From Synechococcus sp. PCC 7502 (lineage in GTDB: Bacteria; Cyanobacteriota; Cyanobacteriia; Pseudanabaenales; Pseudanabaenaceae), in assembly GCF_000317085.1 (NCBI RefSeq), contig NC_019702.1, positions 1,704,394 through 1,768,393 on the forward strand: 64,000 nt of DNA, given 5' to 3'. Both the position numbers and the translations under genes were made by a program. The notes beneath the pieces were generated by a model. That model was not told the origin of the DNA. It worked only from the letters and a program-made list of their open reading frames with translations, and made no database searches. Of this stretch, positions 1 to 8,244 are shown piece after piece. How positions within the stretch are numbered: position 1 is the stretch's first letter; every line of letters starts with the position of its first letter.

Positions 1-373
1 TAGCCCAATCATCAAAATCCTCTGAATCCTGCCATAGCTCCAGTAGTTCCGATGGTTCCGTTAAAATTCTATTCATAGCTAAAATAGCTAAGTCAACTAA
101 AGCTTGGGGAGGAGTAAGCTTATGATTTTGAACCCACTGATCTAAGGATTCGGTATAACTATTTTTGACATAAAAGTTTCCTTTGAGTCGAGCAATCGTA
201 TCCGCAGCAGCGATCGCTTCATCTGCTTCTGGAACTTCAAGATAATCCGAACCAATATCAATCACATTTTGGAGGGTTTCGGCAATAAAGGAAAGGTCAT
301 TGGCTTCTACCAACGCATATATCCAATCTACGGCTGTATCATTACCAAATGGATCAGTACTCCAAGTTCCCAT
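1..373 (-). CDS. DUF4259 family protein, C-terminus cut by window edge
   Basis: An open frame read from ATG at 373 runs off the left edge, giving the first 124 residues. The N-terminus, MGTWSTDPFGNDTAVDW, is the typical opening of DUF4259 proteins, small acidic proteins of unknown function. The visible part is helical and acidic, with an alternation of Glu/Asp and Ala residues (EADEAIAAADTIARLKG). No membrane segment or catalytic motif is visible. It is separated by about 150 bases from the DUF4258/DUF2283 pair and may be an independent transcript. Family assignment rests on the N-terminal signature only. Confidence 0.75.
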   Translation of the reverse strand, partial: MGTWSTDPFGNDTAVDWIYALVEANDLSFIAETLQNVIDIGSDYLEVPEADEAIAAADTIARLKGNFYVKNSYTESLDQWVQNHKLTPPQALVDLAILAMNRILTEPSELLELWQDSEDFDDWA

Positions 374-524
374 ATTTTTCTATGATCTTGATTTTAAATT
401 CTAAGGAATAAAATAAACTGAATTCTACAGTTCGCTTAGGAACAATCATAATTTTTCTAGATTTGAAGGGTTTTTTACTAGGTTTTATTACTAAAAGCTA
501 TATTGGGGAATGCTTCCCAATACT

Positions 525-920
525 TTATTTTCTGTTAAATCTTGTCTTAGAGACTTCCAAAGATTCTTGAGTTGAGTCCAAAATACTAGGCGAACTTTCT
601 AGTAATTTTTTTGCCATGCTTATTCTTTGCTTTGTTTGTTCGTTGTCAATCAAGTTTAAATCTGCTGACTCAACTAGAAAATCAAAAAACATTTGAGAAT
701 CAAAGGCTACCTTAATTACCTGTGCTGTAGGGATAAGTTTTTGAAGTTGCAATAAGTTGGTAATATTTCTTTTTACACTTAACAACTCAATACCAACAAT
801 GCGATCTAACTCATCATAATCAAATACCACGTTAGGCTGTATTTCTTCTGAGTCAACTATCTTGGCTGTTTCTAGCATTAAATAGGCTGCATCAACTTGC
901 TGATCATATTTAATATTCAT
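525..920 (-). CDS. DUF2283 family protein with C-terminal extension
   Basis: 131 residues. The first ~55 residues (MNIKYDQQVDAAYLML, then DYDELDRIVGIELLSV) match the DUF2283 pattern, a small domain usually of 60-75 residues and often encoded next to a DUF4258 protein; the pair is often regarded as toxin-antitoxin-like, which is inference. Here about 75 extra residues follow, polar and probably helical, with no recognised motif. Its ATG overlaps the stop of the re-framed DUF4258 gene by ATGA, and an AAGGGA ribosome-binding site lies inside the end of that gene, so translation is likely coupled. The long C-terminal extension is unusual for the family. Confidence 0.8.
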   Translation of the reverse strand: MNIKYDQQVDAAYLMLETAKIVDSEEIQPNVVFDYDELDRIVGIELLSVKRNITNLLQLQKLIPTAQVIKVAFDSQMFFDFLVESADLNLIDNEQTKQRISMAKKLLESSPSILDSTQESLEVSKTRFNRK

Positions 921-1188
921 AATTTTCCCTTCATCCTTCGATCAAAGTGTGCAGTAACAATCATGGTAGGAGATCCAGTTTTCTTGTAAACAACCTTCAA
1001 AACGCTACCATTACGATCTTGAATTTTTTGAATGCTATTTCTAGCTCTGTATCAGTCTGATCTGGCTCTGTTTTATCAGGTTTCTCTATCGTTTCCTGTA
1101 TCCATGTTAGCAATATATTTCTTGCCTCAATGCGTTCTTTAGCATGATCTAAAATTGCGTAAGGAAATTGATCAGATTGATTTGACAT
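917..1188 (-). pseudogene. DUF4258 family gene with frameshift in an A6 tract
   Basis: The frame from ATG 1188 encodes the DUF4258 hallmark HAKERIEARN and a Pro-Asp-Glu-Pro segment, but stops early after 63 residues. Shifting -1 at the run of six A (minus strand, 1024-1029) continues the domain with IQDRNGSVLKVVYKK and PTMIVTAHFDRRMKGKL, and ends at TGA 917-919, overlapping the DUF2283 start. The domain is therefore present in two frames. Either a base was lost (pseudogene or sequencing error), or ribosomes or RNA polymerase slip on the A tract. The RBS AAGGA precedes the start. DUF4258 proteins resemble small RelE/BrnT-like toxins; that functional view is inference. Confidence 0.75.
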
Positions 1189-1212
1189 ATCATATATCCT
1201 TGCGCTAATCTC

Positions 1213-1701
1213 CTAATCCTGTCGCCGTTTTTGAAACCAAGTTTGGAGAAGGCTTTGACATTCTAGTTCTCTAATCCCAGCGATCGCCTGCAATTTATGA
1301 AACGAAGCTGAACTATGGGGTAAATTAAGTACCGTATGAATTGCGCCTGTTTTGTGATCACTAGCTCCATAGACTAAGGTTTTGACCCTTGCTTGAATAA
1401 TCGCTCCCGCACACATCGGACAGGGTTCGAGGGTGACATAGAGAGTTGCCTGATTAAGATGCCAGTCTTTAAGAACTTTCGTAGCATTTCTAATTGCTAG
1501 GATTTCGGCATGGGCAGTGGGATCACGATCTCGCTCCTTGCGATTTTCTCCTGTGGCTAAAATTTTCTGATCGCTACCAATAATAACTGCTGCCACAGGA
1601 ATTTCTCCCTGTGATCCTGCTTGCTTAGCCAAGGCGATCGCCTGATCCATCCAAAAGCGATGTGACTCAAAGTCTATTTCTACCGAAGGATTCACAGGCA
1701 A
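1213..1701 (-). CDS. tadA: tRNA-specific adenosine deaminase TadA
   Basis: 162 residues of the cytidine/deoxycytidylate deaminase fold. TadA converts adenosine 34 to inosine in the anticodon wobble position of tRNA-Arg(ACG), in the cytoplasm. The zinc ligands and catalytic Glu are visible: the HAE motif in PTAHAEILAIRNA near residue 83 and PCPMCAGAI near residue 113, both in the tRNA deaminase form rather than the guanine or cytosine deaminase form. Length is normal. It starts about 30 bases after menA on the same strand, so co-transcription with menA is likely. I see nothing abnormal. Confidence 0.95.
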   Translation of the reverse strand: MPVNPSVEIDFESHRFWMDQAIALAKQAGSQGEIPVAAVIIGSDQKILATGENRKERDRDPTAHAEILAIRNATKVLKDWHLNQATLYVTLEPCPMCAGAIIQARVKTLVYGASDHKTGAIHTVLNLPHSSASFHKLQAIAGIRELECQSLLQTWFQKRRQD

Positions 1702-1730
1702 TATTTACCAGAATAATCTACTAGAAAAAT

Positions 1731-2639
1731 TTACAAATGCAAAACAAAACCCAATCCCAATAGTAAACCACTCCAAAAATGCCAAGCCACAGCAATAAAC
1801 TTACAATTACTGACTTCGGCGGGTTGGTTATGATATTGACTCACAAAATTAGTTAATTTCAGAGCGATCGCTAAACTCAGAAAAACTAAACCTGTTAATA
1901 AGGGAAAATATCCTAAACTAATACCAACGGGAATAATTAGAAATACCGCAATCACAAACCAAGGTAGAAGTTCGGCTGCTTTTTGAGTGCCTAATCTGAC
2001 AATCGGCGATCGCTTTCCTGCGGCTAAATCATCTTGTAATTGATGGAAATGGGAACAGAAGAGAATTGCCCCTGTAGTAATACCGATAATCATAGAAGCG
2101 AACAAAGCCGTAATTGAGAAAGAATGGGTTTGACTATAGTAGGCGGCTGATACTGCTAAAGGTCCAAAACAGAAGAAGGAAATTATCTCTCCCAACCCAT
2201 GATAGCCCAATCGAAACGGATGTCCTTGATAGGTATAACCCAAAAAGCAACAAAGACTGATAATGCCAACAACGGTTAAATCCTGCTGCTGCCAAGAAAT
2301 GCTTAAAACCAGACCAATACCGGTAATCAGACAAATATTAGCGATCGCTAGAATCAAATTCTTTCTGCCTGTCAGATTCACTAGAGAATGATGTTTATTT
2401 TTATCAATACCCGTATCGGCATCAAATACGTCATTACAAAGATTTTCCCAAACGAGGATTAAAACTGCCCCAACTAAAAAAGTACTAAATATCTCCCAGT
2501 TTATCGCTGCGGTTTGATAATAGGCGATCGCTGTACCCGTAGTAATAGGAATAATGGCAACGCTATACATAGGGGGCTTAATTGCCGCCAACCATAATTT
2601 TTTTCGGTCAGATGACTCCACAATTGGCACCATGAACAA
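1731..2639 (-). CDS. menA: 1,4-dihydroxy-2-naphthoate prenyltransferase (phylloquinone/menaquinone synthesis)
   Basis: 302 residues, UbiA superfamily, about eight to nine membrane helices. In cyanobacteria this enzyme attaches a phytyl or polyprenyl chain to dihydroxynaphthoate on the way to phylloquinone or menaquinone, the photosystem I quinone. The two Asp-rich prenyl-diphosphate/Mg binding loops are visible: NDVFDADTGID near residue 68 and QLQDDLAAGKRS near residue 203. The starts MFMVP and MVP (two residues later) are both possible. The gene lies 29 bases upstream of tadA on the minus strand. The choice between phytyl and longer chain cannot be read from sequence. Confidence 0.92.
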   Translation of the reverse strand: MFMVPIVESSDRKKLWLAAIKPPMYSVAIIPITTGTAIAYYQTAAINWEIFSTFLVGAVLILVWENLCNDVFDADTGIDKNKHHSLVNLTGRKNLILAIANICLITGIGLVLSISWQQQDLTVVGIISLCCFLGYTYQGHPFRLGYHGLGEIISFFCFGPLAVSAAYYSQTHSFSITALFASMIIGITTGAILFCSHFHQLQDDLAAGKRSPIVRLGTQKAAELLPWFVIAVFLIIPVGISLGYFPLLTGLVFLSLAIALKLTNFVSQYHNQPAEVSNCKFIAVAWHFWSGLLLGLGFVLHL

Positions 2640-2739
2640 ATCATAAATAATTAGGATAATTTGCCAATCCTAGCAAGGAATTTACAAAATATTAGTCATA
2701 CTTTGCCAAAATTAACTCTTACCCCCTTTCCACAAGCCA

Positions 2740-3006
2740 TTAGAGTAGGCGATTTTTTTGATCCGATGACTTAAATCTAGTAATAATTGCATCACGTTGT
2801 TTAAGATGTTTAGTCTTCCTTCCTGCAACTCGTTTGCGCCACATCCGAAAACTTGAAGCTTTCATTGCTTGACGCATCAGGGCAATTACTTGAGCTTCAT
2901 TTAATCCAAATTGGAACTCAATGGCTTCAAAGGTGGTACGGTCTTCCCAAGCCATTTCGATAATGCGATCAGTTATTTCGGGTGTTAAGTGTTTAGATGG
3001 ATTCAC
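2740..3006 (-). CDS. DUF2805 / TIGR03643 family protein
   Basis: 88 basic residues. The N-terminus (LTPEITDRIIEMAWEDRTTFEAIE) and the helix QFGLNEAQVIALMRQ followed by SSFRMWRKRVAGRKTKH are characteristic of the DUF2805 (TIGR03643) family, an uncharacterised small protein widespread in bacteria. The central helix pair resembles a helix-turn-helix, so nucleic-acid binding is possible but unproven. It starts 5 bases downstream of the GAF-SpoIIE phosphatase gene, so the two are probably co-transcribed. Its size is normal for the family. Confidence 0.8.
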   Translation of the reverse strand: MNPSKHLTPEITDRIIEMAWEDRTTFEAIEFQFGLNEAQVIALMRQAMKASSFRMWRKRVAGRKTKHLKQRDAIITRFKSSDQKNRLL

Positions 3007-3011
3007 GATTA

Positions 3012-4334
3012 TTACCTTTGCTTCAATATGATTAGAGTAATATCATCATAAATTTTTTGCTGACCAATAAAGTGCATTACGTCTTTGATGACCGCTTTAC
3101 ACACATCCGTGGCAGAGAGGTGGTGATACTTCTGGGCGATCGCACACATACGTTCTAAGCCATAAAATTGATTCTCAGAATTAGTAGCTTCAGGGATGCC
3201 ATCGGTATATAGCAAAACCAAATCATCAGGTTGCAAGTCAATCACAGCCTCACCAATAAAAGCATCAATATCCAACTCCAGCCCCAAAGGAAAGCCCAAA
3301 TCCATAGTGTCTAAACGTTCTAAACTGCCATCTCGCCGCACAATGATGATTTCTTCATGCTGTCCACTTACTCTTAAAGTTTGATTGGCATACTCTAGGA
3401 TGGTAAGCGTCATATTTTTGCATGAGTCCATGCGATGGGCGTTATCGTATAAAGTCTGATTCACTGCTCCTAGAAATTTCACAGGATTGGTTTCTCCTGC
3501 ACCAATGAGAGTACGCACCGCCGTTTGTGCCATCAGCATAATTATGCCGCTACTAAGTCCATGCCCAGTGACATCTCCGATCGCAATTTTAACTCTACCA
3601 TCATGATAAATCACGTCATAATAATCGCCTCCAACCTCAGCCGCAGGTTCCATATAGGCAGCAACATCTAGTTCGGGAATTAGCTCTAGTTCACCCACCT
3701 TAGGTAAAATCATCATCTGAATTTTTTGAGCAACAGATAGCTCGGCACCCATGCGAATATTTTCCGCAGCCAACTTTTCATTGAGGCAATTGATAATACC
3801 GTTTGCCTGTTCTAGGTCTTTAGTGCGTTCTTCGATTTCTTGTAGTTTGAGGCGTAGCTCTAGTTGAGAAATTACCTGCCGACTTAACATCTTTAGGGCT
3901 GCTTCCTGTTCAGGCATAAGGGTTCTTGGCTTTTGGTCAATCACACACAAAGTGCCAATGGCAAAATCATCAGGTGTGACTAGGGGAAATCCTCCATAAA
4001 ACCGAATATTTGTATCTCCAGTAACTAGGGGGTTGTCAGCAAATCTGACATCAGCAGTAGCATCCTCAACGATAAGCGGTTGATCAGGATTCAGGATGGC
4101 ATGGGCGCAAAAGGCTTGATCTCTAGGCGTTTCACTGGATTCTAATCCGAGTTTTGACTTAAACCATTGGCGATCATGGTCAATTAAGCTAATTAAAGCA
4201 ATGGGCATACCACAGATTTGAGACGCTAAGTGCGTAAAGTCATCAAATAAAACTTCGGCGACGGTATCAAGAATTTGATATTGGTACAGAGCAGCTAACC
4301 TAGCTTGTTCATTATCAGGAATCGGTGCTTTCAT
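3012..4334 (-). CDS. GAF domain protein phosphatase (SpoIIE/RsbU type)
   Basis: 440 residues. Residues ~20-165 form a GAF domain of the type typical of cyanobacterial sensors (PIALISLIDHDRQWFKS, GTLCVIDQKPR). A short coiled coil (~165-205) leads to a PP2C-like SpoIIE phosphatase (~215-440). Metal-binding Asp motifs are intact: VGGDYYDV, IGDVTGHGLSSG, LLYTDGIPEA and YDDITLIIL. Such proteins dephosphorylate anti-sigma-factor antagonists in partner-switching pathways, or act in stress signalling; the ligand of the GAF domain is unknown. No signal peptide or transmembrane segment is present. DUF2805 follows 5 bases downstream. No anti-sigma factor partner is encoded nearby. Confidence 0.92.
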   Translation of the reverse strand: MKAPIPDNEQARLAALYQYQILDTVAEVLFDDFTHLASQICGMPIALISLIDHDRQWFKSKLGLESSETPRDQAFCAHAILNPDQPLIVEDATADVRFADNPLVTGDTNIRFYGGFPLVTPDDFAIGTLCVIDQKPRTLMPEQEAALKMLSRQVISQLELRLKLQEIEERTKDLEQANGIINCLNEKLAAENIRMGAELSVAQKIQMMILPKVGELELIPELDVAAYMEPAAEVGGDYYDVIYHDGRVKIAIGDVTGHGLSSGIIMLMAQTAVRTLIGAGETNPVKFLGAVNQTLYDNAHRMDSCKNMTLTILEYANQTLRVSGQHEEIIIVRRDGSLERLDTMDLGFPLGLELDIDAFIGEAVIDLQPDDLVLLYTDGIPEATNSENQFYGLERMCAIAQKYHHLSATDVCKAVIKDVMHFIGQQKIYDDITLIILKQR

Positions 4335-4488
4335 AGGTTTTAGCTACATTTATAATCTCTGTATATCTAAAATCCATCTTAAACCCGTAACTCCACCTGC
4401 AAAGATTTAGAAGATAACTTTTTATTAAAGCTTACGGAGTAATCATTGCCATCAATTTTAAGAAATTCCTTAAATGCTCAAATCTAAA

Positions 4489-4983
4489 TTAACTTATAGT
4501 AGTTATCGTAGCGATCGCCTGCCTTTGTTCAGAATCATAACCCCATTTAGTGAGAAAATTAGCATATTCTCCTGTTCCAGACTCGGCTGCAGCTTTCATT
4601 AAATTAGCAATTCTTTTGACTTCAGTGAGATTGAGTAAGCTAATTAAGTTAGCGGTACGTTCCTTTACTTGTTGTGATCCTTGGGCATGACTTTCATCTT
4701 GATTGCGTCGATGGGCGATCGCCATAGCTGTGGACATTACTAAATTTTTAACTAATAACTCCGCACTAGGTTCAGGAACTGCTTGGATGGCTTTAATTAC
4801 TGCTTCTGTAGGATGATTACCAACAGGATTAGTTAAGTAATAAACATAAAACCCCCTTGCGCCATTATCTGTCCTAATTAAGTCTGCGATCGCTTGTTGT
4901 AATTCTGGTTCGGATAAATCAGCAGAGGTAAATAAATTTTCGGTGCAGGCGATCGCCTCTTCAAAACTTAGGGATGCAATCAT
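4489..4983 (-). CDS. Conserved-looking hypothetical protein
   Basis: 164 residues, predicted mostly helical and soluble, acidic at the N-terminus. No family was recognised. Segments such as LQQAIADLIRTDNGARGFYVYYLTN and ANLISLLNLTEVKRIANLMKA look like a folded cytosolic domain rather than random translation, and the frame is HIP1-rich like its neighbours. The gene stands alone, with 150 bases on its 3' side and 335 on its 5' side. Its first codons recur as a 39-bp fragment at 6088-6126, so part of this locus has been copied. Confidence 0.7.
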   Translation of the reverse strand: MIASLSFEEAIACTENLFTSADLSEPELQQAIADLIRTDNGARGFYVYYLTNPVGNHPTEAVIKAIQAVPEPSAELLVKNLVMSTAMAIAHRRNQDESHAQGSQQVKERTANLISLLNLTEVKRIANLMKAAAESGTGEYANFLTKWGYDSEQRQAIATITTIS

Positions 4984-5318
4984 AGTTTAATGGTTTTTAT
5001 TAGAAATTCAACTGAACTGAGAATAATAATTTTTCTGAAAAGATTTAGGCGGAGGATAAAGTCTCAAAGCCAGCTTGATAAAAATAATTATCTAAAATTA
5101 AAGCTGAAACAATTTCTCGATTTTTCATTAAGTAGGTAAACATAGGTAATCTAAAGATAGAAAGGGTCGTAGGACGAAGCCCCACAATGGGTTTTAGTTT
5201 TCTGCTCTCAAAAAGTGTTTACTTTTCTTTGACCTACCTACTTACTAAGCACTAGGACAACCTATAGTTAGGACAATTAGTATCTGCAGCGATCACCTTT
5301 TAAATTTTATAGGGGTTT
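4984..5318. other. Intergenic region, 335 bp, no gene seen
   Basis: AT-rich spacer between the unknown gene at 4489-4983 and the DUF433/DUF5615 pair. It has stops in all frames. The only structure noticed is a 9-bp inverted repeat, TAAGTAGGT at 5129-5137 and ACCTACTTA at 5236-5244, about 100 bases apart. This could be a degenerate miniature element or chance. It must hold the promoter of the 4489-4983 gene near its left end. Confidence 0.5.
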
Positions 5319-5947
<629 letters not shown>

Positions 5948-6087
5948 TTATCAAATTTAGAAACACAAAGTATTAATTTATGATAAGCCACACGCAATCT
6001 CTAAACCTATAGCAGCCAAAGGTAATCAGCATGGGTAACTAAAATCATTTTAGAGCGATCGCTAACGGAGCCTTGTAGATAAAAATA

Positions 6088-6126
6088 ATCGCCTCTTCAA
6101 AACTTAGGGATGTAATCATGATTTAA
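6088..6126. repeat. 39-bp duplicated fragment of the 4489-4983 gene 5' end
   Basis: Bases 6088-6126 match 4952-4990 except for about three substitutions. The matched part covers the first codons, the start and a few upstream bases of the hypothetical gene at 4489-4983. The rest of the gene is not present here, so this is an orphan fragment left by duplication or by loss of a second copy. Confidence 0.7.
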
Positions 6127-6222
6127 AGCTTTCTTCCTCAAATACAGCCATTTAAGGCTACTCCTAACAAAATATAGGGTATATTAAGCTCTAACAACTA
6201 CAAACTTTAGAGATAAGTCCCT

Positions 6223-6808
6223 GTGATTTTTTCAAGAGTTACCCCTGGTACGCCCTTAAGCCCATTACAAAGAAAAGGTATTGAGACTATATCTTACTTT
6301 CAAGGTCGAGATATTGTTTTAGCGATCGATACTACGCAAAGTGTACAGTTAAGTGATGAGGGCATATTGCGTTTAAAGCAAATAGTTAAGGATCAGTTAA
6401 AAAATGGTGATTCTATCTATATAACTCCCTTTGCTACAGACATAGATTTATCAAAACTGCCGATTGAGGTAAAAGATCAAAATGAAATTAATCAAGTTAT
6501 TAGTTCCCTGCCTCTCCAAAGCGATCCCAATGTAGCTAATACGGATATTCAAAACGCTGAACTTAAAATTTATAAGCATCTTGCCCAGTTAAATCAAGAT
6601 CGCCTAGTACAAAAGCAACCTGTAAAGTTTCAAGCTGTAGTTTGGATTACGGATGCCCCCCTATTTACCAAAACTGGGGATGAATGGATTGAAACTCCAA
6701 ACAATAGTCCATTTAGAAATCCTAACTCTCCTGAAAGTCTGGAAAGAGCAAAATGGTTACACGCTTTACCCTTACAACCAAGATCGCAGAGCATTAATGA
6801 TAACTATA
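6223..6808 (+). pseudogene. vWA-domain protein, 5' part, interrupted by IS5 copy 1
   Basis: The start is GTG 6223, with an in-frame TAA nine bases before it. About 195 residues are encoded before the insertion. The domain is a von Willebrand factor A fold: the MIDAS-like loop DIVLAIDTTQS near residue 30, ITPFATDID near 65 and VVWITDAPLF near 140. No signal peptide is seen. The 906-bp IS5 element begins at 6809, after a TATA target duplication. Removing the element and one TATA joins AAC TAT AAG in frame with 7719-8233, giving a 366-residue protein. Without excision the frame ends a few codons into the insertion sequence. The weak start region leaves an upstream truncation possible. Confidence 0.85.
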
Positions 6809-6817
6809 GAGCCTGTT

Positions 6818-7402
6818 TCATATCTCATGAGTAGCAATTCTTTTTAGCATCAAACGAATAAAGCAAAGATTGAGTTTAGCTGTAGCATTAACGAGAGTTC
6901 TCTCAAAGTTCTTAACTAAGATTTTGCATCTTTCAACCCAAGCATTTGACCTTTCAATTACCCACCTTGTCGGCACAACTACAAACCCAGACAGACCTTT
7001 TTCTGCCTTCTGTTGCTTTGATACCTTAGGAGAAATTTCAAACCTAATCTTAGTCATAATCTCAGGATATATCTTCTCTAGTTCTTGGATCAGTTTCTCG
7101 ATATGATAACCACTATCCAGCAATATCGTAGTTAGCGTAATGTCATCTGGTTTCGATTTGAAGTAATCAATGTTAATCGTTAACATCTCAATCAGTCCTT
7201 GGTCATCTGATACATTTGCTCTTGTTAAATAGGTAAAGAAAGGAAATCCCAGAGTGTCAACGGCTAAATGTCTTTTGATCCCGTTAGTTGCTTTGTAGGA
7301 GCAGAAGCCCTTGGATTCTATACTTGCATTACAAGTATTTTTCACTGCTTGTGAGTCAATGATGATTAAAGTTGTCCATTTTGATTTTTTTTGACTGTTC
7401 AC
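6818..7402 (-). CDS. IS5-family transposase OrfB, DDE domain (copy 1)
   Basis: The DDE-bearing part of the transposase, normally made by +1 frameshifting from OrfA on the A8 tract; the internal Met at 7402 is probably not a real start. Catalytic elements: IIIDSQAV (first Asp), ILLDSGYH (second Asp) and the RWVIERSNAW motif (Glu). Length and motifs are intact, so the element could be active. A nearly identical protein is encoded at 10141-10737. Confidence 0.88.
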   Translation of the reverse strand: MNSQKKSKWTTLIIIDSQAVKNTCNASIESKGFCSYKATNGIKRHLAVDTLGFPFFTYLTRANVSDDQGLIEMLTINIDYFKSKPDDITLTTILLDSGYHIEKLIQELEKIYPEIMTKIRFEISPKVSKQQKAEKGLSGFVVVPTRWVIERSNAWVERCKILVKNFERTLVNATAKLNLCFIRLMLKRIATHEI

Positions 7403-7667
7403 GGGCTGTTGAATGCAAGGTTTCCATAATCGCAGTAAATGTACCTGTATCTTTCCACTCCTTGTAGTATCGATAGACTGTAGAGAATGGTGGTAAGTCT
7501 CGGGGCATATCTCGCCAATTACAACCGTTTTTGAGTTGGTAGAGTATGCCGTCTAAAATTTGTCTTTTTGTCCAAGTTGGCGGTCTAGTTTGCTTTTTCT
7601 TTGGGAGCAATGGTTCTATAATTTCCCATTCTTTATCTGTTAGGCTACTTGAGTATGGATTTAGCAT
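7356..7667 (-). CDS. IS5-family transposase OrfA (copy 1)
   Basis: 103 residues carrying the N-terminal DUF4096-type domain (LTDKEWEIIEPLLP, DGILYQLKNGCNWRDMP, FSTVYRYYKEW). It ends shortly after an A8 run; a +1 shift there leads into OrfB to make the full transposase (SKK then SKWTTLIIIDSQ). It differs from copy 2 at a few residues (METLHS against MEALHA). This part alone lacks the catalytic residues. Confidence 0.88.
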   Translation of the reverse strand: MLNPYSSSLTDKEWEIIEPLLPKKKQTRPPTWTKRQILDGILYQLKNGCNWRDMPRDLPPFSTVYRYYKEWKDTGTFTAIMETLHSTAREQSKKIKMDNFNHH

Positions 7668-7714
7668 TTTCTAAGTATCATACATCTTGCTCATAATAGA
7701 TATGAAACAGGCTC

Positions 7715-8233
7715 TATAAGCTTACCGTAGTTGATATTCCTGCTACAGTTCAGGAATTTTGCACCCCCGCCCCCAGTGGACAAGAGACTTGTTTGGTCGA
7801 TTCATATTTAATCAGTCAATTAGGGCTATCAGTTGCGATAGGAGTTGCTTCTATCTCGAGCATTTGTGCTTTGATAGGCTGGAAATTTTGGCAGGCGGAC
7901 GGAAAAATTAAACTAGAGATTATAACTCCCGATATGGATGAACCCCAAAGATTTGAGCTAAAGAATAACCAAAAAATTGCGATCGGTGAATATGATGCAA
8001 GCTATGCTGGCTCGATCAATTGTCCAGGTGCCGAAATTCGAGGATATATTCAAAGGCAGGGCAGAAATTTTTATATTGTGCCTAGTGGCATTGAATTATC
8101 CACTTCAACGTCTATGTACTATGGAGAAAATGAAATCACAACACAACAAAAAATTTCAGGACGGCGAATTAGTTTGAACTGTCCAGATCGCAAAGGAAAA
8201 GAGTTTGTAGTAGAAATAGTTATTGATAAATAG
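7715..8233 (+). pseudogene. vWA-domain protein, 3' part, after IS5 copy 1
   Basis: Continuation of the frame broken at 6808. Directly after the insertion it reads KLTVVDIPATVQEFCTPAPSG, then a transmembrane helix (LSVAIGVASISSICALIGW), then a ~100-residue beta-rich domain ending VVEIVIDK. A TTG at 7793 could start a short protein holding just the helix and the C-terminal domain, but this is probably a broken piece. The rebuilt protein has an N-terminal vWA domain, one membrane anchor and a soluble C-terminal domain of unknown fold. It ends at TAG 8231-8233, overlapping the ribosome-binding site of the tubulin-like gene, so the two genes form one operon. Confidence 0.85.
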
Positions 8234-8244
8234 GAGTGACAATT

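Larger units (their letters stand above)
6809..7714 (-). mobile_element. IS5-family insertion sequence, copy 1 (906 bp)
   Basis: Ends are the inverted repeat GAGCCTGTTTCATATCT and its complement. A 4-bp target duplication TATA flanks it (6805-6808 and 7715-7718). The element carries two overlapping transposase frames on the minus strand and is nearly identical to the copy at 9841-10746, in opposite orientation. It inserted into the vWA gene. High identity, intact frames and a perfect target duplication point to recent insertion. Subgroup assignment (IS427-like, because of the two-frame layout) is tentative. Confidence 0.93.

Noticed and set aside
2134-2334. Open frame overlapping menA
   Set aside because: It lies in another frame of the same strand inside a clear UbiA-family gene; no ribosome site and no family-like sequence.
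5129-5244. Inverted repeat TAAGTAGGT/ACCTACTTA as a mobile element
   Set aside because: Only nine bases match and no target duplication is visible; reported only as a note in the spacer.
6870-7106. Open frame on the plus strand inside IS5 copy 1 (and its mirror at 10449-10685)
   Set aside because: Antisense shadow of the transposase; occurs in both copies only because they are identical.
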